Source of the DNA: Flavobacterium hydatis
Lineage (GTDB): Bacteria; Bacteroidota; Bacteroidia; Flavobacteriales; Flavobacteriaceae
Length of the DNA stretch: 64,000 bases
Direction of reading: 5' to 3'
Assembly: GCF_000737695.1 (NCBI RefSeq)
Contig: NZ_JPRM01000001.1
Location: 186,001 to 250,000, forward strand
Position 1 is the stretch's first letter; each line of letters starts with the position of its first letter. The translations under genes and the position numbers were made by a program. Shown in pieces: positions 1-7,179 of this stretch. The notes below the pieces were generated by a model. The model saw only the letters and a program-made list of their open reading frames with translations, made no database searches and was not told where the DNA came from.

Positions 1-722
1 TTCCTATCATAAGGTAAAAAATCAGGAACATTAGTTCTGTCATCCCCCCCAAACCATTTCCAAGCATTGGCCTCAGAACATGATTCAAATTTATTGATAT
101 CCATGTGCTCTAACTTAACCTGATAAACTTTTTCTACTCCAGATTCAGACTTAACTGTGAAATTTACTGGAGACGAATAATCTTTAACAGTCCTTGGGTC
201 AGGTGTAATTGTAGCATATTTTGAATATTTTAAATCTATACTTAAATTTTTCAAATCAACAGATTCTGGCAATCTCTTTGTTATGATTCCAGTTTCTCCA
301 TCAATTTTTGGACTAGTTACAAAATACGGAGTATTAATGTTAGCCTCTAAAATAAAATTATCTACACTTAATTCTCTTTTTATCGATATCTCGTACGCTT
401 TCTTATCTCCATTTTCGGCAGTAACAGTAAGATTAAATGGTCCTGTAATAGATTTGATTATACTTGGATCAGGGCTAATTGTCGCCCCTTTAGGAATTGA
501 AACGGATATTTTTATATCATTCAACTCAAAGTCGCTAGCTACCTTGCCTGTTACCGAGCCTTCTAAAACATCAAACTGCTTAGAAACATCTCCTTTAATA
601 ATATTAAATGATAGAATTTTATTCTCGGTACTCAATGGCACCGTTTTTTCATCTGAAGCACATGAAAATATTAAAAAAGAAATAAATAATAAGATTGTAA
701 ATTGGTAGAATTTTGCCTTCAT
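1..722 (-). CDS. Lipoprotein with repeated Ig-like domains, C-terminus cut by window edge
   Basis: The frame is open from an ATG at 722 to the left edge with no stop, so the gene is partial. The first 21 residues form a lipoprotein signal (MKAKFYQFTILLF...) ending in a lipobox with Cys21 (FLIFSCAS). Two similar segments of about 85 residues follow, each with an ISPDP or ITPDP motif and a KKAYEI or EKVYQV strand. This pattern is seen in DUF5018-like/Ig-like domains of Bacteroidota surface lipoproteins. The visible end (SCSEANAWKWFGGDD) looks like the start of another, probably carbohydrate-related, domain. It is inferred to be exported and anchored at the outer membrane. A TACTTTCG element at 797-804, one base off the -7 consensus, lies upstream on this strand. 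The substrate is unknown. Confidence 0.8.
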   Translation of the reverse strand, partial: MKAKFYQFTILLFISFLIFSCASDEKTVPLSTENKILSFNIIKGDVSKQFDVLEGSVTGKVASDFELNDIKISVSIPKGATISPDPSIIKSITGPFNLTVTAENGDKKAYEISIKRELSVDNFILEANINTPYFVTSPKIDGETGIITKRLPESVDLKNLSIDLKYSKYATITPDPRTVKDYSSPVNFTVKSESGVEKVYQVKLEHMDINKFESCSEANAWKWFGGDDRTNVPDFLPYDR

Positions 723-825
723 AGATATGAATCTTGGTTTTTAATTGTTAATAAACGATTCAATAATTAAATTTTTACATAATTTATTGAACACGGCGAA
801 AGTAAGAAATTTAATCCATAATTAG

Positions 826-1020
826 ATTCATTTAAGAAAACTTCTCCAACTACTATCTTTTCTCTTTGCTAGACCAATTAAACATACTTTTATCCTGAAA
901 AAAATACAAAACTTACCAAAACAAAGCATCCGAACTCCTAAAAACGAATGGGTTTTAGATAGAATCGAAAAAGAAATCCCTAATTTAATTGGGGCGAGAT
1001 ATTATAAATGGATTGATTAA
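826..1020 (+). pseudogene. Possible C-terminal gene remnant
   Basis: A stop-free stretch of about 64 codons has no usable start but reads like real protein toward its end (NEWVLDRIEKEIPNLIGARY then YKWID and a stop). It sits alone between two opposite-strand genes and is followed at once by a strong hairpin terminator, as a genuine 3' gene end would be. I do not recognise the family. The simplest reading is the decayed tail of a lost plus-strand gene. Chance openness in AT-rich DNA is the alternative. Confidence 0.3.
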
Positions 1021-1049
1021 AATCTTAATCAATCAATACAATTAATTAA

Positions 1050-1086
1050 AAACCATCTTCAAAATTCAGAATTTTGAAGATGGTTT
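1050..1086. terminator. Long perfect hairpin terminator
   Basis: An 18-bp perfect stem (AAACCATCTTCAAAATTC and its complement) has a one-base spacer. It lies 4 bases past the stop of the minus-strand gene ending at 1090 and just after the plus-strand remnant ending at 1020, so it could serve both directions. Confidence 0.75.
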
Positions 1087-1089
1087 CTT

Positions 1090-1488
1090 CTATAATGTGA
1101 GATTCACTTCTAGTTCTAATTTAACTTCTTTACCTGAGATATATGTACAACCTTCGAATACAAATATTCCGTTTTTGTTAATTATAAACTTTCCTCCTAT
1201 ATCATTATGTTCCATTAAATAAAGGGCAACATCACAATTATCAAGAATTTCCTCGGTAATTATAATTTCTATTTTATCATCTTTTAATTCAAAAGGAATT
1301 TCCTTAAAATAAAGTCGAGGAGGGTATAACAACCAAAACCATTCACCATCCTCATCATCAGATAATTTTTCAAAAGTTTCCTCATCAGCAACAATTGTCA
1401 AGTTGTTAATAATCGAATTTTCTTTATCAATTTTGCAAGTTACTTCTCCAACTCCAAAATCATTTGTTCCGATAATAAATTTTTGCAT
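1090..1488 (-). CDS. Small acidic protein of unknown function
   Basis: This is a 132-residue protein if translation starts at the ATG at 1488 (MQKFIIGTNDFGVG). A longer frame reaches 1560, but its extra 24 residues (MTKVLIYNSN...) look non-coding. The protein is acidic and rich in beta-strand pattern, with an EEDGEWFW-like acidic stretch (DDEDGEWFWLLYPPRLYF) near residues 45-62. There is no signal peptide or membrane segment, so it is probably cytoplasmic. Small acidic, strand-rich proteins like this are often immunity or adaptor proteins, but nothing here proves that. I recognise no family motif. It stands alone, with the hairpin terminator directly downstream. Confidence 0.7.
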   Translation of the reverse strand: MQKFIIGTNDFGVGEVTCKIDKENSIINNLTIVADEETFEKLSDDEDGEWFWLLYPPRLYFKEIPFELKDDKIEIIITEEILDNCDVALYLMEHNDIGGKFIINKNGIFVFEGCTYISGKEVKLELEVNLTL

Positions 1489-1637
1489 AAGCCATTTTTT
1501 AGTTGAAAAGACAAACAAGACAAACTTTAAATTTGAATTGTAAATTAAGACCTTTGTCAAAGTTTAAAAATTTGACAAAGGTCTACAAACAATTCCAATA
1601 CTACAAAACTTTATGCCCTTTGCGGTTAAACAACAAA

Positions 1638-1817
1638 TCAATCCTTCTTATGTTGTTCTGTATAATTTTGATTTCCTTTAAGAGCTTCATCGTGTACATT
1701 CATTCCGTTTGCCATTCCGAGCATGAATGCGGTTATAATTAGGATTACTTTTCTTTTTAGCCAAAGTATTGGTCGCCTAGATTGCTCTAAGCGTATTTTA
1801 TTATTACGTTTATACAT
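1638..1817 (-). CDS. Small 59-residue protein with one hydrophobic segment
   Basis: The frame runs from an ATG at 1817 to TGA at 1638. The protein begins with a very basic stretch (MYKRNNKIRLEQSRRP). A hydrophobic segment follows (WLKRKVILIITAFMLGMANG, residues 19-38), then a polar, charged tail ending EQHKKD. It resembles a signal-anchor or single-pass membrane peptide with the basic end in the cytoplasm. I recognise no named family. The amino-acid pattern is convincing, and the opposite-strand ORF over this stretch (1503-1742) looks random. It could be a genuine small membrane protein or an exported peptide. Confidence 0.6.
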   Translation of the reverse strand: MYKRNNKIRLEQSRRPILWLKRKVILIITAFMLGMANGMNVHDEALKGNQNYTEQHKKD

Positions 1818-1912
1818 TTTGTAAATGATAAATGATTAGACATTTTTTTATCACCATTATGCTTGAATAGCATAAATGCCTAGAAAAGATTCCCTAAGCG
1901 TTGTACAAACTT

Positions 1913-2266
1913 TTAATAAGGAGTATTGGAAGTGATTATTTCATTTATAAAAACAGACTGAGCCACAAATAAACTTAATTTTTGATAAATAAGCCTTTGC
2001 AACTTTAAAACAATGTTAATTTGAAAGCTAAAAACAGCTGTAAATTCTACGAGTTTTAAAGGAATTGGAAAGAAAGTCTTTCCTTGAGTTTTTACTTGAT
2101 TGTAAACATATAAACCAGAGTCTTTAAAATTTAATTCTCTGCTTACATTAATAAGTGAAGACTGATAATAATCGGCTGATTTTGATTGAAAACTCAAAGC
2201 ACCATCACCTGCAATCACGACAAAAGCCAGAAAAAGATAAATCAGGTATTTTAAATGTTTTTTCAA
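1913..2266 (-). CDS. Small exported or membrane-associated protein, unknown function
   Basis: This is a 117-residue protein. Its N-terminus looks like a signal peptide or anchor (MKKHLKYLIYLFLAFVVIAG), with no clear lipobox. The rest is mixed polar/hydrophobic with many Ser and Gln and a motif FFPIPLKLVEFTAVFSFQ in the middle. I do not recognise a family. It lies about 95 bases upstream, in transcription order, of the 59-residue gene on the same strand, and the two could share a transcript. No terminator is obvious between them. Confidence 0.55.
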   Translation of the reverse strand: MKKHLKYLIYLFLAFVVIAGDGALSFQSKSADYYQSSLINVSRELNFKDSGLYVYNQVKTQGKTFFPIPLKLVEFTAVFSFQINIVLKLQRLIYQKLSLFVAQSVFINEIITSNTPY

Positions 2267-2402
2267 TCTATTTTATTTGGATAATTATTTACTGCAATTT
2301 ATTAAATTATTCGGGTTCGAAATGTTTTCATTAAATATTTCTAAATTTTATTTTCCTGATTTTTATTTTCGAATCCATATTCATTAAAAGCGCCCACTTT
2401 AG

Positions 2403-3032
2403 CTAATACATTTGAGAAAGTTTTAAACTTCTATTGCCCATCTTTCTTAATTCTTCATCATCCAACAACCATTCAATCGCTATAAATTTCGAACAATTAT
2501 CTTTCATATCATCTGCCCAATCAATTAAAATTGCTGCACCATCATTTTTAATCTCGCCATTTAAAAACTTAACTGTTTCATTTGCTCCTACAGGTCCTTC
2601 TCCCCTCAGGTCAAAAACTACATTTCTTGTTCTTGAAAGAACTGAACACAACGAAAGTCTCTTTTTTTGACTAGTATCGAGATCATTCATCTTGTCTTTT
2701 CTAGCAAACGTATCAATTTCAAATATTTTTGAAATCATTGTACTTTTTGGATCTGAATTTTTCTTCAAATAATTACTTACCGTAACAGGATGAAACATTC
2801 TTCTGAAAAATGACTCTTTAAAAGGTTCCGCAAAAGTCAAAGGCTTATATATCTTTACATTTTCGTGATGGGCTCTTCCTGCAAAAATAGCTATTAATTC
2901 TGCTTTCATTATATCAAAATGTAAACCCCCTCCCAAATAAATAACAACTAGTTCTCCTTTCCTTAACTCAAAAGGCGGTATAAAATATTGATTGGTTCTA
3001 ATTCCTTTACTCTCAATTATAAGTTCATTCAT
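2403..3032 (-). CDS. Degenerate ABC-ATPase-like protein
   Basis: This 209-residue protein has the outline of an ABC ATPase without the catalytic residues. Where the P-loop should be (FELRKGELVVIYLGGG, about residues 21-36) there is no GxxGxGK[ST]. A signature-like stretch TSQKKRLSLCSVLSRTRN (about 120-137) precedes a Walker B-like strand VVFDLRGEGP with no catalytic Glu in the usual place. A final AAILIDWADD strand replaces the H-loop. This is inference from the order and spacing of these blocks. It could be a regulatory or adaptor subunit. The start overlaps the end of the 454-residue gene by 8 bases, so the two are almost certainly co-translated. Nucleotide binding is doubtful. Confidence 0.65.
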   Translation of the reverse strand: MNELIIESKGIRTNQYFIPPFELRKGELVVIYLGGGLHFDIMKAELIAIFAGRAHHENVKIYKPLTFAEPFKESFFRRMFHPVTVSNYLKKNSDPKSTMISKIFEIDTFARKDKMNDLDTSQKKRLSLCSVLSRTRNVVFDLRGEGPVGANETVKFLNGEIKNDGAAILIDWADDMKDNCSKFIAIEWLLDDEELRKMGNRSLKLSQMY

Positions 3033-4389
3033 TATTACTTAAATAATTATTCAACTCTAAACGCTCAAATTTAACCTTATATTTTTCAACATATTTATTC
3101 CAATTCTCTTTGCTTTTACTACCATAAACAGAAAAAGCATAATCGACTATTTCTTTACTAAAATGATTCCCAAAAACAGTATCCAAATATTCTATTCCAG
3201 AATCTATAACTTGTTTTAAAATAGATAATTTATCAATTTCATTTTCTTTACAAGCCTTATCAAGCCATAATCCTTTTCCAATTTTCACATATTCTTTAAG
3301 CAAACTTTCGGTAATAAACTCTGAAGGAACATCATTAATATCCGGTTGATGTTTTCCATTCTTGAAAACTAACAGAATCAATTCTTCAGAATAATATTCT
3401 TCTGGAATTAATCTTAACATTGTTCCATTTTCAGCTGCTTTAAAACAAAGTTCTTTTGTCATAAATTCATCTGGAATAACCTGAATTGCAAAACCATCTT
3501 TGTCAACTAATTTATCGCAGAATTCAAACGTTATTAAGTTCTCATCAATAAATGGCAAAGCATGGTAGGTAATATTTAATACCTGATTACAAAGTTCTTC
3601 GGTTTTAAATTCTTTTGGAACCAACTTAAGATCTCTATAATTTGACAATACTCTTTTGTGCCAATATTCATAAGTTTTTGCAGGAGGATTATTTTGTTTA
3701 AGAACCAATTCTCCAAATTCTAATTCCCTTTTTAATTCTTCGAAGGTTTCTATTAACGGATTATCAAGATGTTTTCGCAATTCTATCGAGATAATATCTT
3801 CTCCTGAAACTTCATCGTATTGACATTCGTTTTCGGCATCAAAATCGTCTGCTCTATCATTGTAATAAAACAAATCATTTTTACGCTCCGCAAATGTTGT
3901 ATAATGGTCTTCGACTATAAAAACGGGCGCTTCTATAAGTCCTGTACATTTAAAATTTCCGTGATTATAAGATGTCATTACAACTTCTGTTGCCTTAACA
4001 TTCCCTATTATTTCGGTATAAGAACCTCCTAATAGCAAACTCTGGCAAGTAACATTACCGTTTATATAAACATAAGGACCATAATCTCCTTCGGCATTTA
4101 TAATTGTTCCGTTTGTCGAGAAATCTCCGTTTATTAAAATGCCTTCTATTCTTCTTGTATCAATTTCTTTTAATGACAGGTTTAATAGATTACTAAGCCA
4201 TTTTTTCTCTTTATCCTCATAAAGGTCTAAATAGAAATTACCATCATAATTTATCTCTTGTCGTGCTACAAGAAAGAAATCCTGATCTTCCCATTCTTCA
4301 AAATAATCAAAGCCTTCTCGCTCTATCAAAAAAGGATATTCTATTTTAATTTCTTTTATAGTAATTAATTCAAAACCTGACTTATTCAT
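3025..4389 (-). CDS. Beta-helix (bactofilin-like) protein with DUF4116-like repeats
   Basis: This is a 454-residue cytoplasmic protein. Residues about 80-155 carry short repeated strands (ILINGDFSTNGTIIN, YVYINGNVTC, IIGNVKATEVV) typical of a small right-handed beta-helix such as polymer-forming or bactofilin proteins. Residues about 255-375 carry helical repeats with the recurring pattern P-x-E-F/Y-x-T/S-E-x-L/I (VPKEFKTEELC, IPDEFMTKELC, IPEEYYSEELI, VPSEFITESLL), resembling DUF4116 repeats. There is no signal peptide. It is the first gene of a two-gene unit with the degenerate ABC-like gene. The combination suggests a scaffold plus a partner protein, but the process served is unknown. Confidence 0.7.
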   Translation of the reverse strand: MNKSGFELITIKEIKIEYPFLIEREGFDYFEEWEDQDFFLVARQEINYDGNFYLDLYEDKEKKWLSNLLNLSLKEIDTRRIEGILINGDFSTNGTIINAEGDYGPYVYINGNVTCQSLLLGGSYTEIIGNVKATEVVMTSYNHGNFKCTGLIEAPVFIVEDHYTTFAERKNDLFYYNDRADDFDAENECQYDEVSGEDIISIELRKHLDNPLIETFEELKRELEFGELVLKQNNPPAKTYEYWHKRVLSNYRDLKLVPKEFKTEELCNQVLNITYHALPFIDENLITFEFCDKLVDKDGFAIQVIPDEFMTKELCFKAAENGTMLRLIPEEYYSEELILLVFKNGKHQPDINDVPSEFITESLLKEYVKIGKGLWLDKACKENEIDKLSILKQVIDSGIEYLDTVFGNHFSKEIVDYAFSVYGSKSKENWNKYVEKYKVKFERLELNNYLSNNE

Positions 4390-4497
4390 TTTCTATTACC
4401 TTATTTTATATATTCTAATGTATGTATTAATAATTTAACACGCCCCTTGAGTGTGATAACTTTACCTATTTGCTTTGCTTAGGTCATAAAGTTTCAT

Positions 4498-4640
4498 TTA
4501 ACACATAGAAACATAGATTTATATGTGTAAAAAAGAGCACAAAAAAGAAATACATTTCTTTCACATAGCAAGCTTTGTGTATTTTAAACAAGCGAAGCGC
4601 CTTTTTTGAAAATACAAAAACCTATGCTTCTATGTGTTAA
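4498..4640. repeat. Intergenic inverted-repeat element, family A
   Basis: Arms of 19 bp, TTAACACATAGAAACATAG at 4498-4516 and its complement at 4622-4640, match at 18 of 19 positions. They enclose about 105 bases with no ORF and further internal partial complementarity. The element fills most of the gap between two minus-strand genes. It looks like a dispersed intergenic repeat rather than a simple terminator. Confidence 0.7.
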
Positions 4641-4671
4641 AATTAATTACATTAAAACAGGTTAATCCTAT

Positions 4672-5136
4672 TTATTTCGTATTTTCTTCCAGTTTCATTT
4701 CCATAATTGGCATGAATCTGTTTTTTATTGAAGTTTCGAATTCGCCAACTTTTACAAATCCGACTTTCGAATAAAATGCTTCTGCATTTGGTTCTGAATC
4801 GAGTGTTATTTTTTCGAATTTACTTTCTTTAATCCTATTTAAAAAATCGTCCATTAAGTATTTCCCGAATCCTTTCCCAATATATTCTGGTCTTATAAAT
4901 AAGTTGTCTAGTATTACATTATGTTTTTCTTCAATAAAATAGGAATAATAGCCAATAATTAAATCTTCGCCTAGTAACTTAAACACATAATTATCTTTAA
5001 TATACTCTTTGGTAATTGTTAGATTTTTATCCCATTGCAAAATCTGTTCTGCCGAATATCCCCAATATGCTTTTGACTTTTTGGTTATTTCTGTTAAGAT
5101 TTCGTGGTCGGTTATATTTGCTTTTTCTATTGTCAT
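4672..5136 (-). CDS. GNAT family N-acetyltransferase
   Basis: This is a 154-residue cytoplasmic enzyme predicted to move an acetyl group from acetyl-CoA to an amine. The conserved motif A lies at residues 76-95 (strand LDNLFIRPEYIG followed by the acetyl-CoA pyrophosphate loop GKGFGK). Motif B is the NAEAFYSKVGF segment at about 117-127, with the typical Tyr. Length is normal for a single-domain GNAT. The substrate cannot be read from sequence; protein, drug and metabolite acetylation are all possible. It is monocistronic, divergent from the XRE gene at 5359. Confidence 0.9.
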   Translation of the reverse strand: MTIEKANITDHEILTEITKKSKAYWGYSAEQILQWDKNLTITKEYIKDNYVFKLLGEDLIIGYYSYFIEEKHNVILDNLFIRPEYIGKGFGKYLMDDFLNRIKESKFEKITLDSEPNAEAFYSKVGFVKVGEFETSIKNRFMPIMEMKLEENTK

Positions 5137-5346
5137 AATTTTTGGTTGTTCTTTGATACAACAATATTACAAAATCTTGTCATTTACAGGAATCATAAAA
5201 ACCGATACAAATTAGAAATATTCTTTTCAAAATCAACAATAGTCTGAAAAATTGTATTTTTACATCATGGGAAACAAATCGTAAAATGTATCTCACAAAC
5301 AAAGGCTTGTTTTCTACCGAAAACAAAAATGTAACAGATTTTTAAA

Positions 5347-5354
5347 TATCTTTG
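5347..5354 (+). promoter_or_regulatory. -7 box TATCTTTG of the XRE gene
   Basis: This is a perfect match to the Bacteroidota -7 consensus TAnnTTTG. Only four bases separate it from the ATG at 5359, so transcription would begin at or next to the start codon. No convincing -33 TTTG is seen at the usual distance. Confidence 0.6.
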
Positions 5355-5358
5355 AACT

Positions 5359-5763
5359 ATGAGCACAGAAACAAAACCAAGACATATCGGTCGAAACATA
5401 AGCCGAATCAGAGAGCTTAGAGACATGAAACAAGAAGCCCTTGCTCTTGCGATTGGTACTACGCAACAATCTATATCTATTATTGAGGGAAGCGAAAGCG
5501 TTGATGATGAAAAACTAAAAGCAATTGCCGAAGCTTTGGGCGTTCCCGCCGAAGTGATAAGAAACTTTTCGGAAGAAGCTGTTTTTAATATTATTGGAAA
5601 TACATATGATAATGGTTCTTCTTCTATAAATCAAAATTGCACTTTTAATCCGCTTGATAAACTTCTTGAAGCTTTTGATAAAAATGAAAAACTTTATGAA
5701 AGATTGGTTCAGGCTGAAAAAGAAAAAGTAGCTCTTTTAGAAAAATTACTAAGCGAGAAATAA
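5359..5763 (+). CDS. XRE family helix-turn-helix regulator
   Basis: This is a 134-residue cytoplasmic DNA-binding protein. Residues about 10-65 form a Cro/CI-type HTH: IGRNISRIRELRDMKQEALA is helices 1-2 and TTQQSISIIEGSE is the recognition region. A central loop with NGSSSINQNCTF is followed by a charged C-terminal helix (KLLEAFDKNEKLYERLVQAE...), probably a dimerising coiled coil. The start is fixed because helix 1 begins soon after it. A -7 box sits four bases upstream, implying a leaderless or nearly leaderless mRNA. A terminator follows at 5787. Targets are unknown; autoregulation is possible. Confidence 0.9.
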   Translation: MSTETKPRHIGRNISRIRELRDMKQEALALAIGTTQQSISIIEGSESVDDEKLKAIAEALGVPAEVIRNFSEEAVFNIIGNTYDNGSSSINQNCTFNPLDKLLEAFDKNEKLYERLVQAEKEKVALLEKLLSEK

Positions 5764-5786
5764 TTTTTACAAAAATATATTTATAG

Positions 5787-5819
5787 AAAAACCGAAGTTT
5801 GATTGCTTCGGTTTTTTTT
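5787..5819 (+). terminator. Rho-independent terminator after the XRE gene
   Basis: The stem CCGAAG/CTTCGG (5792-5797 with 5806-5811) is extended by A/T pairs and followed by a run of eight T, 24 bases past the stop of the regulator gene. Confidence 0.9.
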
Positions 5820-5848
5820 ATGGATTTGATTATTGTTATGGGTATGGA

Positions 5849-6715
5849 TTACAAATCCGCATTATTGGAGTTTTCATCTTTTCGGTTAATATCTGTTAAT
5901 TCAAACAAATTAAATCCCGTAAGTTTTTCATCTATTTTTTTTAGCTTACTTAGATTTATGTTTGCTTTTTTTAGAATTTGTAGCTTCAAGTTACGTTGAA
6001 CTGCAGAATCCTTATTCATAAATTCTACTCTTAAAAAAAGCCTTTCATAGTTACTATAAAGCGATAGGAAATAAAAAAAAGGAATACTCAAAATCGTAAG
6101 TTGAACTGGTAAAATCAAAGAGTTAAGATTATGAACACTTAGAATATTTTCGTTATGAAAAATGAATTTATAAATAGCAAAAACAATATAAAATGCACCA
6201 ACAAATCCAATAACTATTTTAGTTAATTTAAAGACAGGCTTATACTCATCTTTGTTTTCTGAAATTAAATTCATTAAAAAAACAAAAGTAAAAATCGGAA
6301 TTACAATCATTTCTGTAACGAAACTAAAAGTATAAAAATTCAGGAAAAATTCTAAAAAAATTGTTAGTTTAAAACTTTCAATTAGAATCTTAAAAAAAAA
6401 TGACGCTTCATTCGCTTTTTCCAATTTAAAAAGTGTCATAAGTGCAAAGCCAAAAAACCAAAATAAGGTTTCTTTCAGTAAAGTAAAATCCCAAAATCGA
6501 TAATATTTTAAAAACAAAACAATAAAAAAAGCATAAACGGCTAATAAAAAAAATACAAGTAAAATTTGTTTTACAAAAAATGCTTTGATAACCTGAAAAG
6601 CTGAATTTCTAATTTCTTTATTTAAATTTATTAAGATAAGAATAATTGCGAGCCAAACTATTGTCGCTAATTCTCTATTTGAAAATATTTCATTAATATT
6701 TTTTATTATTTCCAT
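5849..6715 (-). CDS. Polytopic membrane protein of unknown function
   Basis: This 288-residue protein has about six or seven predicted membrane helices between residues 15 and 225 (for example IVWLAIILILINL, ILLVFFLLAVYAFFIVLFL and MIVIPIFTFVFLMNLI). A charged cytoplasmic C-terminal tail of about 60 residues is rich in Lys and Asn and ends in NNADL. No transporter or enzyme motif is visible. The N-terminal pattern IFSNRELATIVWLAI recalls a loosely conserved family of uncharacterised bacterial membrane proteins often found in variable regions. It converges on the XRE gene and is separated from it by a terminator. Confidence 0.75.
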   Translation of the reverse strand: MEIIKNINEIFSNRELATIVWLAIILILINLNKEIRNSAFQVIKAFFVKQILLVFFLLAVYAFFIVLFLKYYRFWDFTLLKETLFWFFGFALMTLFKLEKANEASFFFKILIESFKLTIFLEFFLNFYTFSFVTEMIVIPIFTFVFLMNLISENKDEYKPVFKLTKIVIGFVGAFYIVFAIYKFIFHNENILSVHNLNSLILPVQLTILSIPFFYFLSLYSNYERLFLRVEFMNKDSAVQRNLKLQILKKANINLSKLKKIDEKLTGFNLFELTDINRKDENSNNADL

Positions 6716-6821
6716 ATTAAATAAATCGAATAGTTTTGATTACACTGCAATATACAAAATACCATAATTCAAAAAATCGATTTTAACCTCAAAACGATAA
6801 ATTACTTATGAAACCGAGTTT

Positions 6822-6906
6822 GCGTGAGGGATAGAAGCGGTATCCTTTTATGAAGCGATAGCGCAATAAAAGATATAGCCGAAAGCCCGACCCGGAGGGA
6901 CACGCC
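6822..6906. repeat. Structured intergenic repeat, GC-richer than its surroundings
   Basis: An 85-bp block bounded by GCGTG and CACGC carries an internal partial stem (CTTTTATGAAGCGATAGCGC against AATAAAAG and neighbouring bases). It stands out by higher GC content and contains no ORF. It resembles a dispersed structured element that I associate with Flavobacterium intergenic DNA. No copy number can be given from one window. Confidence 0.55.
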
Positions 6907-6952
6907 ATTATTAAGATTCTAAGGTTCTGAGTTACTAAGATTTTCTCAATAT

Positions 6953-7054
6953 TGTCATTTCGACAGAGGAGAAATCTTCGCGAGAAACTCCGTAATCAAA
7001 ATCGTCAATCTTTGCCGAGTTCCTAGTGGAGATTCTTCGTTCCTCAGAAAGACA
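6953..7054. repeat. Intergenic imperfect inverted repeat, TGTCATTTCGA family
   Basis: The left end TGTCATTTCGACAGAGGAGA and the complement of the right end (TGTCTTTCTGAGGAACGAAG) are related over roughly 40 bases each, giving a long imperfect hairpin. It lies between the structured repeat at 6822 and the promoter of the aminopeptidase gene. Confidence 0.6.
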
Positions 7055-7143
7055 AGTTTGTGTGAGCATTGTGTAGAGAAAAAATTCCCAAACAAATAAG
7101 AAATTTTTAATAAACCAAACCAATCTCGTATTTCTAAAATTAG

Positions 7144-7151
7144 TATTTTTG
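7144..7151 (+). promoter_or_regulatory. -7 box TATTTTTG upstream of pepP
   Basis: This is a perfect TAnnTTTG match 28 bases before the ATG at 7180, giving a short leader of about 22 bases. The -33 element is not clear. Confidence 0.6.
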
Positions 7152-7179
7152 AGTATTCAAAGTATAAAACTAAATTAAC

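Noticed and set aside
1503..1742. Plus-strand ORF of 79 codons
   Set aside because: It has a low-quality protein pattern, covers the more convincing 59-residue minus-strand gene, and begins in the promoter-side region of another gene.
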